Shown here one piece after another: positions 7,481 through 15,634 of a stretch of DNA of 64,000 nucleotides. Source of the stretch: Allofournierella massiliensis (lineage in GTDB: Bacteria > Bacillota > Clostridia > Oscillospirales > Ruminococcaceae). The stretch spans positions 37,431-101,430 of the forward strand of contig NZ_SLUM01000016.1 in the NCBI RefSeq assembly GCF_004345265.1, read 5' to 3'. The notes under the pieces were generated by a model, which did no database searches, was not told the origin of the DNA, and was given only the letters and a program-made list of their open reading frames with translations. The stretch's first letter is position 1. The number at the start of each line of letters is the position of its first letter. Made by a program: the position numbers and the translations under genes.

Positions 7481-9169
7481 GTGGCAAGAATTGATAATAA
7501 ACTGCTGTTCTTTACTACTTCGCCTAGGACACCTGCCAAGATGATTCCAGAAATAAAACTTTTAGCTGAAAAGTTTTCAGGAAACCAGTGGAATCAATTC
7601 ACCCAAGAGAAATTTGTGGACGAATTGGCCCAAAGTGATTTCTTTGAAGGAAAAGGATCACCTTTCGACAAGGCGTTTAGCGCAAGAGATCGAATCAATC
7701 GAGCGCCAAAGGCTTTAGGGTTTGTTGATCTGAATCCCTGTGTGGCATTAACTGAAGCAGGGCATTTTTTTATTTATGGAAAACGCCCACAGGAGATATT
7801 TTTACGGCAGTTATTGAAATTTCAGCTGCCTTCTCCATATCACTCCGAGAACAGAAATATTGCAGGAACTTTTCATATTCGGCCCTATCTGGAAATTTTA
7901 CGCCTGGTTCGGGAATTGGAATATATCACTTTTGATGAATTCAAAATATTTGCTGTTCAAATGACAGACTATCACAGATTTGAAGCGATAAGAGATTCCG
8001 TTTTGCAATTCAGAGAGGAAAAATCTCGAAACAGAGGGCAATATAAGCGTTTTGTCAATCATATATGGGAAGGAGCAATATTAGAAATACACAAAGACAG
8101 GATTGCGGCCGGAAAAACAAGAACAAGAGAAACGCACGATGCCAGCCTAAAAAAATTTGTTGCTACGCAAAAAAGCAATATGAGAGATTATGCGGATGCC
8201 TGTTTTCGATATTTGAGATATACCGGGCTAATCTCTATTTCACACAAAAATCGATCCATATCAATTTTTGATGACAAAATTGTTGAAGTGGATTTTATTC
8301 TTTCGACAGTACCGCGCGATCCGGTTTGTGTTAATGACCTGAATGCCTATAAAAGATATCTGTTTTCTGCTAATTTGCCTGCTCTCTATACAGACAATAA
8401 AGCCAATATTGTTGATGTACTTATGCGGATTGGTTCCTTTACAAGAAGGGAGCTAGCAGGCAAAACTCTTGAGGAGCTAAAGGATTTACGCGATGATATC
8501 GTTCAGCGGCACAAAGATGCTGTTATCAATAAGCAAGTTGCCGAGATAAAGTCGTATGCTCTATATTCAGAAATTATAGACACATTCAATGAAATTATTG
8601 CCGATGAATATTATGACGCCCCCTTAATGCTTGAATATAACACATGGCGGGCGATGACAATGCTTGATGGCGGAAATATCAAAGGCAACTTTAATTTTGA
8701 TGATGCAGGGCAACCGCTGTCTACCGCGGCTGGAAATATGCCGGATATTGAATGTGACTATGATGATTTTGCCTTATCTGTAGAAGTGACGTTACAGTCC
8801 GGGCAACGTCAGTACGAATCTGAGGGAGAGCCTGTTGCACGACATTACGGACAATTGAAAAAGAGAAGTGGAAAAGAAACCTACTGCCTCTTTATTGCCC
8901 CGACAATCAACGCAGCAACTTTAGCGCATTTTTATGGATTAAACCATCTTTCGATTGCGTTGTATGGTGGGAAGTCTAAGATTATCCCCTTGGAATTAGA
9001 CCAGTTTATGCGCCTTATTGAAAATGCGTACAGTTATGAAACTCAACCAGAGCCAAAAGATATTCGACGTTTTCTCGATTACGCCATTATGTTGTGTGAA
9101 AAAGCAACAGATGAAAACAATTGGCGTTCTGGTATTCAAGCGTGTGTTGATCTGTGGCTGGCATCATAA
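7481..9169 (+). CDS. AlwI/BstNBI-family Type IIS restriction endonuclease
   Basis: A 562-residue protein that matches the AlwI/N.BstNBI endonuclease family from end to end. The N-terminus (LLFFTTSPRTPAKM) corresponds to the family's opening SPRSPEK-like segment, the central DYADACFRYLRYTGL block is the recognition-domain hallmark, and the C-terminal cleavage domain holds AAGNMPDIECDYDDF, E435, YESEGEPVARHY (E446, E448) and YCLFIAPTIN. These acidic residues sit where the family's catalytic metal ligands are. Start is GTG with GGGAG eight bases upstream; no in-frame ATG is near. Given the GATC-type partner methylase, GGATC is the likely target. Family members include double-strand cutters and natural nickases, so the cleavage mode is open. 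Confidence 0.92.
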   Translation: MARIDNKLLFFTTSPRTPAKMIPEIKLLAEKFSGNQWNQFTQEKFVDELAQSDFFEGKGSPFDKAFSARDRINRAPKALGFVDLNPCVALTEAGHFFIYGKRPQEIFLRQLLKFQLPSPYHSENRNIAGTFHIRPYLEILRLVRELEYITFDEFKIFAVQMTDYHRFEAIRDSVLQFREEKSRNRGQYKRFVNHIWEGAILEIHKDRIAAGKTRTRETHDASLKKFVATQKSNMRDYADACFRYLRYTGLISISHKNRSISIFDDKIVEVDFILSTVPRDPVCVNDLNAYKRYLFSANLPALYTDNKANIVDVLMRIGSFTRRELAGKTLEELKDLRDDIVQRHKDAVINKQVAEIKSYALYSEIIDTFNEIIADEYYDAPLMLEYNTWRAMTMLDGGNIKGNFNFDDAGQPLSTAAGNMPDIECDYDDFALSVEVTLQSGQRQYESEGEPVARHYGQLKKRSGKETYCLFIAPTINAATLAHFYGLNHLSIALYGGKSKIIPLELDQFMRLIENAYSYETQPEPKDIRRFLDYAIMLCEKATDENNWRSGIQACVDLWLAS

Positions 9170-9230
9170 AAAAGAGGTTCCGCCAGGAAAGCCAGTCAGA
9201 ACGATACAGAGAACAGCCTTGTTTATTTTA

Positions 9231-9294
9231 GCAACCCAGACAATTATGCCCACTCGTTGAACGCAAGGGTATGATTGTCTGGGTTGCTTTTTTA
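9231..9294 (+). terminator. Strong terminator closing the restriction-modification island
   Basis: GCAACCCAGACAAT (9231-9244) is exactly complementary to 9274-9287, the stem continues inward with wobble pairs, and a T7 run follows. It also marks the right edge of the AT-rich stretch. Confidence 0.88.
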
Positions 9295-9323
9295 CGTTAG
9301 CGGATGAAATCAGAACGTCGGAG

Positions 9324-9332
9324 TGGTATAAT
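9324..9332 (+). promoter_or_regulatory. Extended -10 promoter for the M28-like peptidase gene
   Basis: TG-G-TATAAT at 9324-9332 fits an extended -10 element; no good -35 hexamer is visible. It lies 32 bases before the ATG. Confidence 0.5.
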
Positions 9333-9364
9333 GAAGCAAAACGACGAAAAGGGGCGTGCCGCAG

Positions 9365-11284
9365 ATGATGCAGGATACCATAAAGATCATGAAGGAGCAG
9401 GTACAGACGCGGGGGCTGTATCAGATCGTCAAAGAGGTGAGCAGCTTCCACCGTATCCAGGCCAGCGGCGGCTTCCGGGCCGCGGCCAACTGGTGCTGCG
9501 ACTGGCTGAACAGCCGGGGCGTGCAGGCACAGGTGCTCCATTATCCGGCCCCGGCGGGCGGCTACGCGGGCAGCTACCGGTTGTTCCAGGAATGGAACTG
9601 CACCGCGGGCTGGTGCCGCATTGCCGGGCCGGAGGGCTTTGTGCTGGCGGATTACTCGGTGGAGCCCATCTCGCTGATCCAGAAAAGCTGCGCCTGCGAC
9701 TGGCGGGATGAAACGCTGGAGCTGGTGGAGATGACCGAGGGCTGCGAAGAATCCGCTTACCAGAGCTGGAATCTGGAGGGCAAGGTGCTGTTTACCCATC
9801 AGCACATCAACAAATTCAGCTGGGCCATCCAGAAACGGGGCGCACTGGGCATTGTGTCGGACTATCTGAACGAGACGCCCCATGTGCGCACCCCGGAGGA
9901 GTTGCTGGATGCGCTGAACTACACCTCCTTCTGGTGGGAGCATACCCCCGGCGAGCGGCAGGCCTTCGGGTTTGTGGTGTCGCCCCGCACCTCGCTGCGG
10001 CTGCAAAAGCTGTGCCACCAGAAGCGGCAGGCCTTTGAAAAAGGGGAGTGCGAAAGTCCTTATCTTTTGCTGAACGCCTATGTGGATGCCAGACTGGAAA
10101 ACGGCACCAGCGAGGTGGTGGAAGCGGTTCTGCCCGGCGAAAGCGAGGAGAGCGTGCTGGTGTGTGCCCATCTGTGCCACCCCTGCGCCAGCGCCAACGA
10201 CAATGCTTCCGGCGTGGCCGGGGCCATGACCCTGATGGCGGCTATCCACGCGGCCGTGGAGGCGGGCCAGCTGCCGCCGCTGCAAAAGACCATCCGCATG
10301 ATTCTGGTGCCGGAGTTCACCGGTACTTACAATTACCTGAACGACGGGCGGGACAAAACCCTCTATACCGCGGGCATCAATCTGGACATGATCGGCGCCA
10401 AACAGGAAGACACCACCGGCCCCATCACCGTGACCGGCCTGCCCTTTGCCATGCCTGGCTTTGAGGGGGATCTGGCCACCCTGCTGTTGCAGGAGGTCAA
10501 GCAGGAGGTGAACAGCCGGGAGGATCTGCTGCTGCAGAACGTGCGCACCGACGCGGTGCCCTTCGGGCTGGGCAGCGACCACTTTATCCTGAGCGATCCG
10601 CAGGTGGGCATCCCCAGCATCATGCTGGGCCAGTGGCCGGACAAATACTACCACACCAGCGCCGATACCATCGAGCGAATGGACATGAACGTGCTCAAGT
10701 TTTCCACCGTGCTGGCGGCGGTGTATGCCTATACGTTGTGCAACCTGCAAAAGCGGGATGCCCGGCTGATTCTGAACCACCAGTGCACCCGGCTCATGGC
10801 CCGGATGGAGGGGATCACCCGGCGGGCCATGCTGGAGCACGGCGACCCGAAACAGCTGGCGGCCCAGCTGGGCGCGCTGAAGGAGTTTTACACCGAGGCA
10901 GCCCGGCGGCTGTGCCAGCAGGCGGGGCTGGATCCGGAAAAGCCGCTGGCAAGGCTGAACGCCCTGCTGCCCGGTCGGATGCAGTGGGCCGAGGAGGGGC
11001 CGGTGTACCGCCGCCTCTTTGGCGACCCGCTGGAATCGCTGGAAAAGCGGATGCTGGATGAGCCGGACAAGCTGACTCTGGTGCGGGAGTACGACCGCCG
11101 TTATGAAGCCGAGCCGGACAGGGAGATGCAGCAGGCACTGTGTGCCTATTACATCGACGGTGCGCGCAGCTGCGGCCGGGTGGCGGATCAGGTCATTGCC
11201 GAGCTGGGCGGCGGAAACCGGGCCATGCTGCTGGAGTATCAGCGGCTGCTGGCCGGGTGCGGTCTGCTGGAACGCGTTCAGTAA
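9365..11284 (+). CDS. M28-like zinc aminopeptidase with DUF4910-type architecture
   Basis: A 639-residue protein. The zinc-peptidase core shows the five expected ligands of the M28 fold in order: H in CAHLCHPC, D in ASANDNASG, E in VPEFTGT, D in GINLDMIG, and H in KYYHTSAD. The N-terminal 240 residues carry an inserted PA-like region, as in DUF4910/DUF2172 aminopeptidase-like proteins. There is no signal peptide or membrane segment, so it is probably cytoplasmic and trims peptides, though the natural substrate of the family is poorly known. The C-terminal 180 residues are helical and unassigned. ATG at 9365 is preferred to the in-frame GTG at 9356, which is only one base from the AAAGGGG ribosome site. 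Monocistronic. Confidence 0.85.
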   Translation: MMQDTIKIMKEQVQTRGLYQIVKEVSSFHRIQASGGFRAAANWCCDWLNSRGVQAQVLHYPAPAGGYAGSYRLFQEWNCTAGWCRIAGPEGFVLADYSVEPISLIQKSCACDWRDETLELVEMTEGCEESAYQSWNLEGKVLFTHQHINKFSWAIQKRGALGIVSDYLNETPHVRTPEELLDALNYTSFWWEHTPGERQAFGFVVSPRTSLRLQKLCHQKRQAFEKGECESPYLLLNAYVDARLENGTSEVVEAVLPGESEESVLVCAHLCHPCASANDNASGVAGAMTLMAAIHAAVEAGQLPPLQKTIRMILVPEFTGTYNYLNDGRDKTLYTAGINLDMIGAKQEDTTGPITVTGLPFAMPGFEGDLATLLLQEVKQEVNSREDLLLQNVRTDAVPFGLGSDHFILSDPQVGIPSIMLGQWPDKYYHTSADTIERMDMNVLKFSTVLAAVYAYTLCNLQKRDARLILNHQCTRLMARMEGITRRAMLEHGDPKQLAAQLGALKEFYTEAARRLCQQAGLDPEKPLARLNALLPGRMQWAEEGPVYRRLFGDPLESLEKRMLDEPDKLTLVREYDRRYEAEPDREMQQALCAYYIDGARSCGRVADQVIAELGGGNRAMLLEYQRLLAGCGLLERVQ

Positions 11285-11300
11285 CAGCGCAAAAGGGCAT

Positions 11301-11340
11301 GCGGCGGGCGGGGAAAAGACCTCGTCCGCCGCTGTTTTTT
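11301..11340 (+). terminator. Rho-independent terminator after the M28-like peptidase
   Basis: GCGGCGGGCG pairs with CGTCCGCCGC (one wobble) and is followed by TGTTTTTT. Confidence 0.85.
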
Positions 11341-11390
11341 GGGCGAAAAAAGCCGCTGAAAAAATCCTGAAAAAATTTTTAAAAAAGTGG

Positions 11391-11419
11391 TTGACAATTG
11401 CGGGAACTGTCTGTATAAT
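11391..11419 (+). promoter_or_regulatory. Consensus sigma-A promoter of the tRNA operon
   Basis: TTGACA at 11391-11396 and TATAAT at 11414-11419 with a 17-base spacer: a perfect 12/12 match at ideal spacing, as expected for a stable-RNA operon. tRNA-Asp begins 33 bases after the -10. Confidence 0.95.
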
Positions 11420-11451
11420 ATTAAAAGTCGCCACAAGGCAACGCAAAAGAT

Positions 11452-11528
11452 GGCCCGGTAGTTCAGTTGGTTAGAACGCTAGCCTGTCACGCTAGAGGTC
11501 GTGGGTTCGAGCCCCATCCGGGTCGCCA
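11452..11528 (+). tRNA. tRNA-Asp (GTC)
   Basis: A 77-nt cloverleaf with a seven-pair acceptor stem (GGCCCGG with CCGGGTC, one G-U), D arm GTTCAGTTGGTTAGAAC, anticodon loop CTGTCAC containing GTC, T arm with GGTTCGAGCC, and an encoded CCA end. First gene of a two-tRNA operon. Confidence 0.97.
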
Positions 11529-11532
11529 TCTT

Positions 11533-11608
<76 letters not shown>

Positions 11609-11613
11609 TGGTC

Positions 11614-11649
11614 AAAGCCCTTCAAACGTTTCGTTTGAAGGGCTTTTTT
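11614..11649 (+). terminator. Terminator of the tRNA-Asp/tRNA-Thr operon
   Basis: A 15-bp perfect stem (11614-11628 with 11632-11646) with a three-base loop and a T6 run, six bases after the tRNA-Thr CCA. Confidence 0.95.
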
Positions 11650-11669
11650 GCTGCCTGCAAAACATGTCG

Positions 11670-11699
11670 TTGCGCGGCTGGCCCCTTTTGTGTTATACT
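11670..11699 (+). promoter_or_regulatory. Probable promoter for lysA
   Basis: TTGCGC at 11670 and TATACT at 11694 with an 18-base spacer. The leader to the ATG at 11766 is too short for a lysine riboswitch, and none is visible. Confidence 0.6.
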
Positions 11700-11765
11700 G
11701 TGCTAAAATAAACACTGCGCAATCAAACCGGGCGAACAGCCCGTGGGAAAGGGAGAAAGACCACC

Positions 11766-13049
11766 ATGCAAAAGCATCCGTTCATCAGCCTGGAACAGGC
11801 CCAGAGGATCATTGAGGACGTGCCCACGCCCTTTCATATCTACGACGAAAAAGGCATTCGGGAAAATGCCCGCCGCCTGAACGCGGCCTTCGCCTGGAAC
11901 GAGGGCTATAAGGAATATTTTGCCGTGAAGGCCACGCCCACCCCGGCGCTTTTAAAGATTCTGCAGGAGGAGGGCTGTGGGGTGGACTGCTCCACCTACA
12001 CCGAGCTGCTGCTCAGTGAAGCCTGCGGTTTTACCGGTCAGGATGTGATGTTCTCCTCAAACGTGACCCCTGTGCAGGACATGAAAAAGGCCTGCCAGAT
12101 GGGTGCTTACATCAACCTGGACGACTACACCCATGTGGAATTTCTGGATCGGGTGGCCGGTGTGCCGGAAACCGTGTTCTGCCGCTACAATCCGGGCGGC
12201 GTGTTCAGCATGGGCAACGACATTATGGACAACCCCGGCGAAGCCAAATACGGCATGACTGAAGAGCAGATGGCTTCCGCCTTCGAAAAGCTGATGAAGA
12301 AGGGGGCCAAACAGTTCGGCATCCATGCCTTCCTGGCCAGCAACACCACCAGCAATGATTATTACCCGGCGCTGGCCGAAATCCTGTTCCAGCTGGCGGT
12401 GCGGCTGAACAAGGCCACCGGCGCAAAGATCAAATTCATCAATCTATCCGGCGGCGTGGGTGTGGACTACCGCCCTGAGGAGCCCGCCAGCGACATTGCC
12501 GCCATCGGTGAAGGTGTGCGCAAAAAGTTCGAGGAGATTCTGGTGCCCGCCGGCATGGGCGATGTGTCCATCTTCACCGAGCTGGGCCGGTTCATGCTGG
12601 CCCCTTACGGCCATCTGGTGGCCACTGTGCTCCACGAAAAGCATATCCAGAAAAACTATCTGGGTCTGGATGCCTGCGCCGCCAATCTGATGCGTCCGGC
12701 CATGTACGGTGCGTACCACCACATCACCGTGCTGGGCAAGGAAAACGAGCCCTGCGACCATGTGTATGACGTGACCGGCGGTCTGTGCGAAAACAACGAC
12801 AAATTCGCCATCGACCGGGCCCTGCCTGAGACCGGCATCGGTGACGTGCTGGTGATCCACGACACCGGCGCCCACGGCTTCTCCATGGGCTACAACTACA
12901 ACGGCAAGCTGCGCAGCGCCGAGGTGCTGCTGCATGAGGACGGCAGCCACGAGGTGATCCGCCGGGCTGAGACCCCCATGGATTACTTCGCCACACTGGA
13001 CAATACCCCCTTTTATCAGAAGCTCAGCGAGCTGTGTGAACAGGAATGA
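11766..13049 (+). CDS. lysA: Diaminopimelate decarboxylase
   Basis: A 427-residue fold-type III PLP decarboxylase converting meso-diaminopimelate to L-lysine, the last step of lysine synthesis. K55 in YFAVKATP is the PLP lysine; CRYNPGG, the AKYGM segment, NLSGGVGVDY, ELGRFMLAPYG, GGLCENNDKFA (active-site cysteine) and the HDTGAHGFSMGYNYN end are all in family order. It is somewhat divergent from the Bacillus enzyme (GGLCENND in place of the usual CESGD pattern), and related nspC/ornithine-type decarboxylases share the fold, but the AKYGM and HDTGAH blocks favour LysA. The gene has its own promoter, and a short GCGGC hairpin overlaps the next promoter. Confidence 0.9.
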   Translation: MQKHPFISLEQAQRIIEDVPTPFHIYDEKGIRENARRLNAAFAWNEGYKEYFAVKATPTPALLKILQEEGCGVDCSTYTELLLSEACGFTGQDVMFSSNVTPVQDMKKACQMGAYINLDDYTHVEFLDRVAGVPETVFCRYNPGGVFSMGNDIMDNPGEAKYGMTEEQMASAFEKLMKKGAKQFGIHAFLASNTTSNDYYPALAEILFQLAVRLNKATGAKIKFINLSGGVGVDYRPEEPASDIAAIGEGVRKKFEEILVPAGMGDVSIFTELGRFMLAPYGHLVATVLHEKHIQKNYLGLDACAANLMRPAMYGAYHHITVLGKENEPCDHVYDVTGGLCENNDKFAIDRALPETGIGDVLVIHDTGAHGFSMGYNYNGKLRSAEVLLHEDGSHEVIRRAETPMDYFATLDNTPFYQKLSELCEQE

Positions 13050-13077
13050 CGGGAGAAGAAAGGCGGCAAAAATGTGA

Positions 13078-13107
13078 TTGACAAGGCCGCTTTTCCGGGG
13101 GTATACT
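13078..13107 (+). promoter_or_regulatory. Promoter for coaD
   Basis: TTGACA at 13078-13083 and TATACT at 13102-13107 with an 18-base spacer. A small hairpin (CCCGCC/GGCGGG, about 13116-13136) sits in the leader. Confidence 0.75.
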
Positions 13108-13188
13108 TAAGGGCGCCCGCCGAACAGCAAGGCGGGAAAATGGCCAACAGTGGGCCCAGCGGCCCACAGCGGAAAGGAAAAACGCTTT

Positions 13189-13704
13189 ATGGAAAAACGC
13201 ATCGCCATCTGCCCCGGCAGCTTTGATCCCATCACCAAGGGCCACCTGGACATCATCCGCCGGGCTTCGGGCCTGTTCGACGAGGTGATCGTGCTCATTC
13301 TGGTGAACTACGCCAAGAGCAACACCGCCTTTACCCCCGCCGAGCGGGTGGAGCTGGCCCGCCGGGTGACCAAAGACCTGCCCAACGTGCGGGTGGATTT
13401 CTTCGGCGGCCTGCTGGCGGACTACGCCTCCCATGTGGGGGCCTGTACCCTGATCAAGGGTCTGCGTGCGGTGAGCGATTTTGAATACGAATTCCAGATG
13501 GCGCTCACCAACAAGAAGCTCTGCCCCACACTGGAGACCATGTTCATGACCACCGACATTCAGTACATGTATCTTTCCTCCTCCATTGTGCGGGAGGTGG
13601 CCACCATGGGCGGTGATATTTCCGAGTTTGTCTGCCCGGAGATCATCGACGACATTCGCCGCCGTCTCGGGCCCAAGAACGACAAGAGCGAAGAAAACAA
13701 ATAA
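13189..13704 (+). CDS. coaD: Phosphopantetheine adenylyltransferase
   Basis: A 171-residue enzyme, normal size for CoaD, that adenylylates 4'-phosphopantetheine in coenzyme A synthesis. The nucleotidyltransferase signature PGSFDPITKGHLDII is at residues 8-22 and includes the (T/H)xGH-type motif; KGLRAVSDFEYEFQMA and YLSSSIVREVA are the substrate and ATP-binding segments. ATG at 13189 was chosen over an in-frame ATG at 13150 because it opens directly on the first beta strand and follows GGAAAGG. The lysine-rich tail after residue 160 is not conserved. It ends at a bidirectional terminator facing mnmA. Confidence 0.95.
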   Translation: MEKRIAICPGSFDPITKGHLDIIRRASGLFDEVIVLILVNYAKSNTAFTPAERVELARRVTKDLPNVRVDFFGGLLADYASHVGACTLIKGLRAVSDFEYEFQMALTNKKLCPTLETMFMTTDIQYMYLSSSIVREVATMGGDISEFVCPEIIDDIRRRLGPKNDKSEENK

Positions 13705-13715
13705 ACAAAAACGCA

Positions 13716-13760
13716 AAAAAGCAGCCCTCTGCACGGTGTTCCGGCAGAGGGCTGCTTTTT
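13716..13760. terminator. Bidirectional terminator between coaD and mnmA
   Basis: A 17-bp perfect stem (13716-13732 with 13744-13760) flanked by A5 on the left and T5 on the right, so it can stop coaD transcripts on the plus strand and mnmA transcripts on the minus strand. Confidence 0.92.
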
Positions 13761-13785
13761 GTTTGTGTTGTCTGCTCTGGGGAGA

Positions 13786-14856
13786 TTACTCCAGAATCTG
13801 GTCGATGAAGCCGCCGCCCAGAACCAGGCCGCCGCCGTAGAATACGGCGCTCTGACCGGGAGCGGGGGCGCGGGCAGGCTCTTCAAAGCGCACGGCGCCC
13901 TTGCCGTCGTAATGGCAGGACACGGGCTTGGAGGCGCTGCGGATCTTCACCAGATAATCCCCGGCGGGCAATTCGCCCCCGGCGGCGCAGCATACGTCAC
14001 GCAGGGTCATGCCGGAGAAGAATTCCTCACCGGCCCAGCCCAGCTCCACGTCGCCGTTCTCCCGAATGGCCTTCACAAAGGCGGGCTTGCCCAGTGCAAG
14101 GCCCAGACCCTTGCGCTGGCCCAGGGTGTAGTGCATTACGCCCTTGTGGGGGCCAAGATCCTGCCCGTCCGGCGCGATGAAACGGCCGGCCTTGTCCGCA
14201 AGGCCCCGGCCCCGGATGAAGGCGGCGTAGTCGCCGTCCGGAATGAAGCAGATTTCCATGCTGTCCGGGCTGTCGGCGCAGGGCAGGCCCAGATCGCGGG
14301 CAATCTGGCGGATGTCCTCCTTCTCAAACTCTCCCAGCGGCAGGCACAGCCGGGCCAGAATATCCTGCCCCAGGCGGTAGAGCATGTAGCTCTGGTCCCG
14401 GGCCACGCTGGCGGGCTGGGCGATGTGGTACTGGCCGGCGGCGGTCTGCTCCACACGGGCGTAGTGGCCGGTGGCGATGAAGGGGATGCCCAGCTCGTCG
14501 GCCCGGGCGGCCAGCAGCTTGAACTTTACGGTGGGGTTGCACAGCACGCAGGGGTTGGGGGTGCGTCCGGCGCAGTAGGCCTGGCAGAAGGGCTCCACCA
14601 CCTGGCGCTCGAACTCCTCGCCTGCCTCGATGACCTCCAGCGGAATGCCCAGAGCGGCGGCCGCCTTCCGGGCTTCCTCCACCGCCTTGTCGTGGGCGGG
14701 GGAGAAGCGGATCACCGCACCGGTTACCGCAAAGCCCTGCTCCCGCAGGATGTGCACGCATACCGCGGAGTCCACCCCGCCGGATACGCCCACCAGCACC
14801 TTGTCCTGCTTTTCAAAGGTGGAAAAATCGTTGCCGGGGAATAAAATATCGCTCAT
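13786..14856 (-). CDS. mnmA: tRNA-uridine 2-thiouridylase
   Basis: A 356-residue enzyme that installs the 2-thio group on U34 of tRNA-Lys/Glu/Gln. The PP-loop SGGVDSAV near residue 23, the catalytic cysteine in TPNPCVLCN, the second redox cysteine in MEICFIPDGDY, and the C-terminal YTLGQRKGLGLA and GEEFFSGM segments are present. ATG at 14856 follows AAAGGAGC on the minus strand; in-frame codons further upstream would run into rnhA. It is 32 bases downstream of rnhA and almost certainly in the same transcript. Length and motifs match family norms. Confidence 0.95.
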   Translation of the reverse strand: MSDILFPGNDFSTFEKQDKVLVGVSGGVDSAVCVHILREQGFAVTGAVIRFSPAHDKAVEEARKAAAALGIPLEVIEAGEEFERQVVEPFCQAYCAGRTPNPCVLCNPTVKFKLLAARADELGIPFIATGHYARVEQTAAGQYHIAQPASVARDQSYMLYRLGQDILARLCLPLGEFEKEDIRQIARDLGLPCADSPDSMEICFIPDGDYAAFIRGRGLADKAGRFIAPDGQDLGPHKGVMHYTLGQRKGLGLALGKPAFVKAIRENGDVELGWAGEEFFSGMTLRDVCCAAGGELPAGDYLVKIRSASKPVSCHYDGKGAVRFEEPARAPAPGQSAVFYGGGLVLGGGFIDQILE

Positions 14857-14888
14857 AATTCGTTGCTCCTTTTTGTTGGAAGCAGCCG

Positions 14889-15338
14889 TCAGGTCTGGCG
14901 GCCGCCGTACTTCTTGCTCTGCTCCACGGCCAGCCGGTCGCAGCGTTCGTTCTCCGGGTGACCGGCATGGCCCTTGATCCATTTATAGTGGATCACATGC
15001 CCTTCACACAGCTCCAGCAGCCGACCCCACAGATCCGGGTTGAGGGCGGGGGATTTGTCACTCTTTTTCCAGCCCCGGGCCCGCCAGCCCTTGGCCCAGC
15101 CCTTTTCCAGCCCGTCAATCACATATTTGGAATCGCTGCACAGGGTAATTTCACAGGGCTCCTTCAGCTGTTCCAGCGCCCGGATGAAGGCGGTGAGCTC
15201 CATGCGGTTGTTGGTGGTTTCGGCCTCGCCGCCGGAAAGCTCCTTTTCATACTGTTTATAGCGCAGTACTGCGCCCCAGCCGCCGGGGCCGGGGTTACCG
15301 CTGCAGGCACCGTCGGTAAAGATTTCAATCTGTTTCAT
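14889..15338 (-). CDS. rnhA: Ribonuclease HI
   Basis: A 149-residue RNase H fold that cleaves RNA in RNA-DNA hybrids. The four catalytic acids are visible: D in [13 protein letters not shown] in NNRMELTA, D in LCSDSKYV, and D in ENERCDRLA; the basic handle region ([15 protein letters not shown]) is present as in E. coli-type enzymes. ATG at 15338 follows CAGGAGG; an upstream in-frame ATG at 15413 would add a non-conserved 25 residues. First gene of the leftward rnhA-mnmA unit with a promoter at 15428-15456. Confidence 0.95.
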   Translation of the reverse strand: MKQIEIFTDGACSGNPGPGGWGAVLRYKQYEKELSGGEAETTNNRMELTAFIRALEQLKEPCEITLCSDSKYVIDGLEKGWAKGWRARGWKKSDKSPALNPDLWGRLLELCEGHVIHYKWIKGHAGHPENERCDRLAVEQSKKYGGRQT

Positions 15339-15427
15339 GCTGTCCTCCTGTCCGCGGGAAGGCGGGCTGTCTGTTCCGGGCACGGCTTTGTTTGGAAACC
15401 AATAGCCGGTCAATGCCCAATGGCACC

Positions 15428-15456
15428 ATTATACCGGTTTTGCTCCCGGGCGGCAA
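15428..15456 (-). promoter_or_regulatory. Promoter of the rnhA-mnmA operon (minus strand)
   Basis: On the minus strand TTGCCG (15456-15451) is followed after 17 bases by a perfect TATAAT (15433-15428). It diverges from the rnjA promoter at 15605. Confidence 0.82.
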
Positions 15457-15483
15457 GTGTAAGAGGGGATTGGTCGGCCCATA

Positions 15484-15562
15484 CTTGGGGCAACACCGCA
15501 CATTTCAAAGCGGGTGCTTCCGGCGCGCTCCACCACCTGGAATTGTGCGGGATTGCCCCGGA
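15484..15562. repeat. Imperfect palindromic element, copy 1 of 2
   Basis: The outer arms (15487-15506 and 15540-15559) pair over about 20 bases with a few mismatches, around a 33-base centre. The same arm sequences recur at 32351-32416, where the loop differs. Both copies are intergenic and lie upstream of a promoter. Function is unknown; it could be a REP/MITE-like dispersed element or a structured RNA. Confidence 0.6.
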
Positions 15563-15604
15563 AAAGCCCTGCCCGCATTATTTTGCCCTGCCTGCTCCGC
15601 TTTG

Positions 15605-15634
15605 TTGACAGAAAGCATACAAAGAGGGTATAAT
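15605..15634 (+). promoter_or_regulatory. Promoter of rnjA
   Basis: TTGACA at 15605-15610 and TATAAT at 15629-15634 with an 18-base spacer. Confidence 0.88.

Noticed and set aside
6473..9300. Integrative element or prophage carrying the R-M genes
   Set aside because: No integrase, attachment repeats or phage genes are present; the insertion consists of just the two genes with their own promoter and terminator.
11700..11765. Lysine riboswitch upstream of lysA
   Set aside because: Only about 60 bases lie between the promoter and the start codon, too short for the L-box aptamer, and none of its conserved blocks is visible.
13759..14844. Plus-strand open frame of 361 codons overlapping mnmA
   Set aside because: It is antisense to a clearly identified mnmA with intact motifs and shows the Gly/Ala/His/Val bias of shadow frames.
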